Assembly (NCBI GenBank): GCA_026982175.1
Contig: JALSHP010000027.1
Span: forward strand, 1 to 6,311
Reading direction: 5' to 3'
From: Campylobacteraceae bacterium
GTDB lineage: Bacteria > Campylobacterota > Campylobacteria > Campylobacterales > Sulfurovaceae
Length of the DNA: 6,311 bases
Part shown: piece after piece, positions 5,958 to 6,311 of the stretch
Layout of the letters: every line of letters starts with the position of its first letter
How positions within the stretch are numbered: position 1 is the stretch's first letter
Program-made: the position numbers and the translations under genes
The notes under the pieces: model-generated
What the model was told of the DNA's origin: nothing
Databases searched by the model: none
Seen by the model: only the letters and a program-made list of their open reading frames with translations

Positions 5958-5977
5958 GACAAGAGCGAACTCTTGTC
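5958..5977 (-). terminator. 8-bp perfect hairpin with UUCG loop after the ferredoxin gene, no U-tract
   Basis: GACAAGAG and CTCTTGTC form a perfect 8-bp stem around a four-base loop, TTCG in the minus-strand transcript, beginning 23 bases after the ferredoxin-like gene stop and lying about 25 bases before the panD -10. Its place between two same-strand units suggests termination or 3'-end protection. A run of U after the stem, required for a standard Rho-independent terminator, is missing (TCTGCACAAA follows), so the call is tentative. Confidence 0.4.
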
Positions 5978-6000
5978 AGAAGATTAAGTGTGTAGCTTTG

Positions 6001-6311
6001 CTATTTTGCCTGTGTCGCAGGGTCAATAGGTTCGCCCCACATCTGTTCAGGAATAACATACTCCTCTACCACATTACCACCAATGATATGCTCATCAATA
6101 ATACGGGTAATCTTCTCTTTCGTAAGTTTCACATACATCACGTGACCTGGTTCTACCATCATCACAGGACCTTGAAGACAACGTCCTAAACAACCTGTTT
6201 GAATTGGTTGAACATTACCTACAATTCCTTTTTGCATAAGGGTCATAGAGAGATGTTGCATCAACTCTTTTGACTCGGGGTTTTGTTCAGTAATACAACT
6301 TGGTTTTGGCA
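6001..6311 (-). CDS. Thioredoxin-like [2Fe-2S] ferredoxin, N-terminus beyond window
   Basis: Partial gene: the frame is open to the right edge, reading from 6309 as PKPSCITEQNPESKELMQHL, so the start lies outside. The protein belongs to the (2Fe-2S) ferredoxin family with a thioredoxin fold, in which four cysteines bind a [2Fe-2S] cluster. Visible are one Cys in PKPSC (probably the second ligand) and the closing pair in TGCLGRCLQGPVMMVEPG; the first ligand is expected about 10-15 residues upstream, off the edge. The following VKLTKEKITRIIDEHIIGG is the usual final strand and helix. The C-terminal extension VVEEYVIPEQMWGEPIDPATQAK resembles that of homologs I remember as stand-alone ferredoxins. 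It probably acts as a small electron carrier; the redox partner cannot be told from here. An in-frame TTG at 6262-6264 is not the real start because it would remove a cluster ligand. Confidence 0.88.
   Translation of the reverse strand, partial: PKPSCITEQNPESKELMQHLSMTLMQKGIVGNVQPIQTGCLGRCLQGPVMMVEPGHVMYVKLTKEKITRIIDEHIIGGNVVEEYVIPEQMWGEPIDPATQAK

Noticed and set aside
6001..6264. Treating the ferredoxin gene as complete from the TTG at 6264
   Set aside because: The frame stays open to the edge and the upstream part contains PKPSC, an expected cluster cysteine, so the gene is partial.

Overview
The window looks like chromosomal DNA of a Campylobacterota (epsilonproteobacterial) organism, perhaps a Sulfurimonas-, Sulfurovum- or Arcobacter-like genus. 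Reasons: it is AT-rich by eye, genes are tightly packed with short overlaps, the histidine kinase carries the HQWRQPLN form of the H-box that is common in this phylum, and the PanD protein and the ferredoxin-like protein resemble those I remember from the phylum. This placement is an inference; no search was run. There is no rRNA, tRNA, CRISPR or insertion sequence, and no gene-free stretch longer than about 110 bases.

Left third (1-2631): a signalling and lipoprotein module. A response regulator (1664-2344, minus) and a histidine kinase of the 7TMR-DISM type (238-1671, minus) overlap by 8 bases. They are followed in the same direction by a small lipoprotein gene cut by the left edge (1-189, minus). 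Divergent from the regulator, across an 86-base gap holding a perfect 11-bp inverted repeat, is a second small lipoprotein (2431-2631, plus). The two lipoproteins are recognisably related to each other, which suggests a duplicated partner protein on both sides of one two-component system. This is the most interesting part of the window.

Middle (2702-4336): a third, unrelated lipoprotein with a long Asn/Ser/Asp/Glu/Thr-rich linker (minus). Divergent from it is a two-gene plus-strand unit: a LolD/MacB-type ABC ATPase and an overlapping 44-residue single-span membrane protein that is easily missed by gene callers.

Right third (4333-6311, all minus): a compact operon panD - ybaB - panC. It encodes aspartate decarboxylase (makes beta-alanine), a YbaB/EbfC nucleoid-associated protein, and pantothenate synthetase (joins beta-alanine to pantoate). 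The operon has a clear extended -10 promoter before panD. Upstream of it is the 3' part of a thioredoxin-like [2Fe-2S] ferredoxin gene that runs off the right edge. The panC stop codon and the stop of the 44-residue gene share one TTAA, so the two convergent units overlap by 4 bases.
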